DNA from: Pseudodesulfovibrio hydrargyri
Lineage (GTDB): Bacteria > Desulfobacterota > Desulfovibrionia > Desulfovibrionales > Desulfovibrionaceae
Direction of reading: 5' to 3'
Length of the DNA stretch: 64,000 nucleotides
Assembly: GCF_001874525.1 (NCBI RefSeq)
Contig: NZ_LKAQ01000004.1
Location: 2,261,590 to 2,325,589, forward strand
Part shown: piece by piece, positions 60,334 to 64,000 of the stretch
How positions within the stretch are numbered: the first letter of the stretch is position 1
How the letters are laid out: every line of letters starts with the position of its first letter
Made by a program: the position numbers and the translations under genes
The notes under the pieces: generated by a model
The model's input: only the letters and a program-made list of their open reading frames with translations
The model's database searches: none
What the model was told of the DNA's origin: nothing

Positions 60334-62022
60334 TTAGGCATTCAGGCCCAGGCGGTCAACCAGGAAGCGGGCTTTCTGTTCCAGGTCGTGCCACAGCAGG
60401 GTGCGGTTTTCCCGCCCCAGGCGGGTGAGTTCCTCGTCGGCGTACTTGGTGTCCAGCTTGAGCTTGTTGCCCATGACCTGGCCGATCTGCCCGGCGGTCT
60501 TGGACTTGGCCAGGGACGAGTGCTGCACGTGGCGCACGGCCAGGCCGCCCACGTACAGCGCGGGCGTGCCGTCGAGCGCGGCGCGCAGGTCGCGGTCCAG
60601 GTCGTCGAATTGGGACGGGGTGTAGCGCAGGTCGAAGGGCCCGGTGCGCCCGAGGGAGCGCAGGTTTACCAAATGACAGCAGCCCGACACGGACAGGCAG
60701 GGCCGGGTGTAGGAGAACAGCCCGGTGTCGGCGCTCCCGGCGCAGTTGTCGTAGACCGGCACCCGGTTGGGCAGGCCGCCCGGCTCGGGCGCGGGCGGGG
60801 TCACGGGAAAGATGTTGTAGTCGGCCGACTGCAGGCCATAGGGCGGCGCGGCCGCGGTGATCCGGCAGCCCACGGACCCGATGTCGTCGCGTCCGCGCAC
60901 CGGTCCGAGCAGGCGCAGGAGCCAGTCCTTGGGCAGAAAGATGTCGTCGTCCAGAAACGCGGCCCAGCGGGCCTCGCGCACCCCGGGCAGGGACAGCAGC
61001 CAGTTGCGCGCGCCGGGCGCGCCCACGTTGACGGGCAGGGTCTCGACGTGGAAGCGGTCCGCGCCGAACCGCTGGGCGGCTCGGGCCAGGACCCGATCCG
61101 TGTGGTCCGTGGACCCGTTGTTCAGGGCGAACACGCGGGCCCGGCCCATGTCGCTGGCGTAAAGCGACCCCAGAGTGTCGGCCAGCAGGTCCGCCTTGTT
61201 CCAGGAGTAGACCAGCACGGCCGCTTCCGCGCAGTCGTCGGGTTCGGCCACGGGCGTGGGACGGAAAAGATCGTGCAGCTTCAGCGTCAGGTTGACGTGC
61301 CACGGGACGGCCTGCCACAGACCGGCCAGTGCGCCCTTGGCTTCGGCGGTGCGGCCCATGCGCAGCAGCAGTTCGCCGCCCGCGTAGGCCCGCCACAGCC
61401 CCCAGAGAGCCGGGTCGAGTCCCTCGACGATCGGCAGTGCCTCCTCGGGCGGCAGGCAATGGAAGGCCCGGTCCGCTTCGAACCGAGCCCGCAGCGGCAG
61501 GCCGACCTCGGTCCATCCGACCATGTCCAGGGCGGCCATGGCGATCTCCGGCCGGCCCAGGTGGAGGAGGTCCCGCCATACGAGATGCAGCCAGCCCAGG
61601 CCCGTTTCCGGATTGCCCAGGACCACGGCCAGAAAGCGCAGGATCAGCCCCCGGTCGTCCTGCCGGGCCAGATCGTACCAGACGTCCGTGGCCTCGCCCT
61701 CCTCTGGCCGCTTCATGTCCGCCGCCAGGACCATGAGTCGGGCCAGGGCCGGGGCCGCCTTGAGCCCGAGGTTGACCGCCTTGACCGCCCAGCGGGCCAG
61801 CTCCGGGTGGAGCGGATGGGCCTGCATGGACCACAGGGCCATGCCCACGGCCGCGTTGCGGCAGCCGGGGTTTTCCTCGCCCAGGAGGAACAGGCCGGGC
61901 AGCAGGCCGTTTAAGGCCTCGGGCAGTCCCATGCCCAGGTGCCAGCCGGAAAAATGGTGCGCGAACGCCGGTTCCACGGGCGCGCAGGGCGGCAGGGTGC
62001 GGGGGAAGGCGAAACGGTTCAT
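60334..62022 (-). CDS. Glycosyltransferase family 2 protein with helical N-domain
   Basis: The 562-aa protein has about 240 residues of helical, TPR-like sequence. A GT-A domain follows: VLVYSWNKADLLADTLGSLY (about 269-288), LNNGSTDHTDRVLARA, LPVNVGAPGARNWLL and the metal motif AAFLDDDIFLPKDWLL. A C-terminal helical part ends LVDRLGLNA. It adds a sugar, from an unknown donor, to a surface polysaccharide or protein. It is next to lpxB on the same strand. Confidence 0.85.
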   Translation of the reverse strand: MNRFAFPRTLPPCAPVEPAFAHHFSGWHLGMGLPEALNGLLPGLFLLGEENPGCRNAAVGMALWSMQAHPLHPELARWAVKAVNLGLKAAPALARLMVLAADMKRPEEGEATDVWYDLARQDDRGLILRFLAVVLGNPETGLGWLHLVWRDLLHLGRPEIAMAALDMVGWTEVGLPLRARFEADRAFHCLPPEEALPIVEGLDPALWGLWRAYAGGELLLRMGRTAEAKGALAGLWQAVPWHVNLTLKLHDLFRPTPVAEPDDCAEAAVLVYSWNKADLLADTLGSLYASDMGRARVFALNNGSTDHTDRVLARAAQRFGADRFHVETLPVNVGAPGARNWLLSLPGVREARWAAFLDDDIFLPKDWLLRLLGPVRGRDDIGSVGCRITAAAPPYGLQSADYNIFPVTPPAPEPGGLPNRVPVYDNCAGSADTGLFSYTRPCLSVSGCCHLVNLRSLGRTGPFDLRYTPSQFDDLDRDLRAALDGTPALYVGGLAVRHVQHSSLAKSKTAGQIGQVMGNKLKLDTKYADEELTRLGRENRTLLWHDLEQKARFLVDRLGLNA

Positions 62023-62061
62023 GATGGTTGCCGATTAGCAGAAATTCCAGTCCGGGACCAG

Positions 62062-63210
62062 TCAGCCGGACGCGGAGGCCAGGGCCTCAAGGTCGTCGAG
62101 GATGATCCTCGCGGCCCGGCCCGGCGCGCCGGGATCGCCGACCATGGTGCGCAGGACCTTGAGCCCGTTTTTGATCTCGCCGTAGGCCTCGGGGTCGTCC
62201 AGCCAGGACCGGGCGGTCCGGGCCAGGTTCTCGGGCGAGGCGTCCCGGCCGATGTATTCCGGGTATATCTCTCGGTCCAGGATGAGGTTGGGCAGGGAGA
62301 CATACCGCACGTTGATGAGCATCCTGCCGATCATTTCGGACAGGGGCGAGACCTTGTAGGCCACCAGGACCGGGGTGCCGATGAGCGCGGTCTCCAGGGT
62401 CACGGTGCCCGAGGCGGCCATGATGAGCTTGCATGTGCGGAAAACCTGGTAGCGCTCGGCCGGGGAGACGAAGGACACCGGGATGTCCTCGGGCCACAGG
62501 GAGCGCAGCAGGGATTCGTCCATGCCCGGCGCGCGGACCAGGACGTATTCCAGGCCGGGATGGTCCACGGCCAGCCTCCGGGCCGCGCCCGCGAACACCG
62601 GGAGCAGGGAGGTGACCTCCTTGGTCCGGCTGCCAGGCAGCAGCCCGATGCGGTTTTCCCGAACCGGGAGCCCGTCCAGCAGATCAAGGGGCAGCACATC
62701 CATGAGCGGATGGCCCACATAGGCCACGTCCATGCCGTACTTGGCGTAGAAATCCTTTTCGAACGGCAGGATGCAGATGACCTTGCGGACGAAGTCGCGC
62801 AGGAAATTGGCCCGGCCCGAGCGCCAGGCCCAGATCTGCGGGCTGATGTAGTAGTACACCGGGATGCCGAGCTTCTTGGCCATGCGCGCGATGCGGAAGT
62901 TGAACTCCGGGCAGTCCACCAGGACGATGGCCCGGGGCCGGAGGGCCGCGAGTTCCTTCCTGATCACTCCGAGCAGCTTGAGGATGCGCGGCAGGCCGCC
63001 GAGGATTTCGGTGATGCCGACCAGGGATATCTCGCGCATGGAGTGGCGCGGCACCAGCCCCTCGGCCTCCATGGCCGGGCCGCCCATGCCGGTGAAGGGC
63101 ACGTCCGGGTCCACGGCCCGAAACGCCTTCATCAACTCCGCGCCGTGTAGATCGCCGGAGGCCTCGCCCACGCTGAACCAGATGGGACCGGATGGATTGC
63201 CTGTCTGCAT
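62062..63210 (-). CDS. lpxB: Lipid-A-disaccharide synthase
   Basis: The 382-aa GT19 enzyme joins UDP-2,3-diacylglucosamine to 2,3-diacylglucosamine-1-phosphate to form the lipid A disaccharide. Motifs are FSVGEASGDLHGAELM (about 12-27), VDCPEFNFRIA, YYISPQIWAWR, VGHPLMDV and the C-terminal GTVTLETALIGTPVLVAYK. It is divergent from the Gfo/Idh/MocA dehydrogenase, 131 bp away. Confidence 0.95.
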   Translation of the reverse strand: MQTGNPSGPIWFSVGEASGDLHGAELMKAFRAVDPDVPFTGMGGPAMEAEGLVPRHSMREISLVGITEILGGLPRILKLLGVIRKELAALRPRAIVLVDCPEFNFRIARMAKKLGIPVYYYISPQIWAWRSGRANFLRDFVRKVICILPFEKDFYAKYGMDVAYVGHPLMDVLPLDLLDGLPVRENRIGLLPGSRTKEVTSLLPVFAGAARRLAVDHPGLEYVLVRAPGMDESLLRSLWPEDIPVSFVSPAERYQVFRTCKLIMAASGTVTLETALIGTPVLVAYKVSPLSEMIGRMLINVRYVSLPNLILDREIYPEYIGRDASPENLARTARSWLDDPEAYGEIKNGLKVLRTMVGDPGAPGRAARIILDDLEALASASG

Positions 63211-63341
63211 GCACAGTTAGTAGCCCATGTCCGGCCGGCCCGCAAGACGAACCGGGATATGCCGTTCTACGGGGGTTGCCATGGGAGGCGTAGGCCTGTA
63301 CTAGACACTCGCAACGCGAACTCTAGAACGAGGATACATAT

Positions 63342-64000
63342 ATGTTGAAAGTCGGAGTGGTCGGTCTGGGCCGGATGGGCGGCGTCCATCTGCGCAATTA
63401 CACCGAAATGCCCGATGTGGAAGTGGTCGGCGTGGTCGATGTGGACGCCAAGGCGCGCGAGGACGTCACCGCCCGGTTCGGCGTGCCGACCTTCGCCACC
63501 CTGGACGAACTGCTCGCTCAAAAGCCGGACGCCGTGTCCGTGTGCGTGCCCACCTTCCTGCATCACGAGGCGGGCATGCGCCTTCTGGAACAGGGCGTCT
63601 CCACGCTTATCGAAAAGCCCCTGGCCGCCACCGCAGCCGAGGGCGCGGAACTGGTCGCCAAGGCCAGGGAAAAGGGCGCCGTGCTCATGGTCGGCCACTC
63701 GGAACGCTTCAACCCGGCCATCGAGCGGGTCAAGTCCCTGCTCGAAGACGACGTCATCTCCGTGCACATCGAGCGGGTCAGCCCGTATCCGGTGCGCATC
63801 CAGGACGTGGGCGTGATCAAGGACCTCGGGTCCCACGACATCGACCTGATCCGCTACCTGACCGGCTCGGACTTCAAGAACGTGCACGTGGTCGCTTCCG
63901 CCACCTTCGGCGAGCATGAGGATTCCGCCGTGATCACCGCCGAGATGGAAAACGGCGTCCTGGCCCAGATTTCCACCAACTGGGTGAGCCCGTTCAGGGG
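63342..64000 (+). CDS. Gfo/Idh/MocA-family NAD(P)-dependent sugar dehydrogenase (cut by window end)
   Basis: The visible 219 residues contain the Rossmann start KVGVVGLGRMGGVHLRNY, the VDVDAKAR segment, the EKPLAATAAEG catalytic-lysine motif (about 92-102) and the DLGSHDIDLIRYLTG motif with the active-site His. GAGGATACATAT precedes ATG 63342; the gene continues past 64000. Genes of this type beside lpxB are often assigned to lipid A or O-antigen sugar synthesis, including GnnA for the 3-amino lipid A sugar. The exact substrate is not readable from the sequence. Confidence 0.85.
   Translation, partial: MLKVGVVGLGRMGGVHLRNYTEMPDVEVVGVVDVDAKAREDVTARFGVPTFATLDELLAQKPDAVSVCVPTFLHHEAGMRLLEQGVSTLIEKPLAATAAEGAELVAKAREKGAVLMVGHSERFNPAIERVKSLLEDDVISVHIERVSPYPVRIQDVGVIKDLGSHDIDLIRYLTGSDFKNVHVVASATFGEHEDSAVITAEMENGVLAQISTNWVSPFR

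Overview
The window looks like chromosome of a high-GC sulfate-reducing deltaproteobacterium of the Desulfovibrio/Pseudodesulfovibrio group. This is inferred from a periplasmic [NiFe] hydrogenase with its maturation genes, anaerobic ribonucleotide reductase, a TrpB2-type tryptophan synthase, a lactate-type FMN oxidase locus and lipid A genes. I saw no rRNA, tRNA or CRISPR array.

Layout. (1) 304-3136: hynBA, the two subunits of a [NiFe] hydrogenase, closed by a strong terminator. (2) About 3158-23698: a 20.5-kb Mu-like transposable element. It carries an S24-type repressor, a small Cro/Ner-like regulator, MuA-like DDE transposase, MuB-like ATPase, several small early genes, a lysis cassette and a complete contractile-tail module: sheath, tube, frameshifted chaperone pair, tape measure, hub, spike, gp46/gpJ/gpI baseplate, fibre and fibre chaperone. 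No terminase, portal, MuF, scaffold/protease or capsid gene is present. The head module is missing exactly where Mu relatives keep it, between the DUF2730 gene and the tail-terminator-like gene. The element therefore reads as a tailocin (headless contractile particle) built on a Mu transposition chassis. Putative transposase-binding sites at both ends repeat the Mu spacing. (3) 23803-25632: a small membrane protein, an SMR exporter, then hypC and the hydrogenase protease gene on the opposite strand, so the hydrogenase structural and maturation genes are split by the element.

(4) 25724-47340: host metabolism and envelope. Genes include a methyltransferase, a TPP enzyme, NADP-isocitrate dehydrogenase divergent from a sirtuin, TrpB2 with a structured leader, a META lipoprotein, NagZ, rhomboid protease, a ZnuCB-like transporter, several conserved unknowns, a class-I amidotransferase-like protein divergent from a LysR regulator, PurU, GmhA, a CcdA/thioredoxin pair and a DJ-1 protein. 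(5) 47395-48387: one AT-rich ParA-type ATPase gene that stands out as a recent arrival. (6) 48557-64000: nrdD/nrdG, an AT-rich 690-bp intergenic region with TTAT-phased repeats, a DUF6765-like protein, an MscS channel, a metallophosphoesterase, an amino-acid permease, a GntR-FMN oxidase-TauE operon with a textbook PdhR/LldR-type operator, a glycosyltransferase, lpxB and the start of a Gfo/Idh/MocA dehydrogenase.

A roughly 85-bp multi-hairpin repeat occurs three times between host genes (near 24.7, 33.2 and 55.6 kb). Domain names come from recognition of family motifs by eye; no database search was run.
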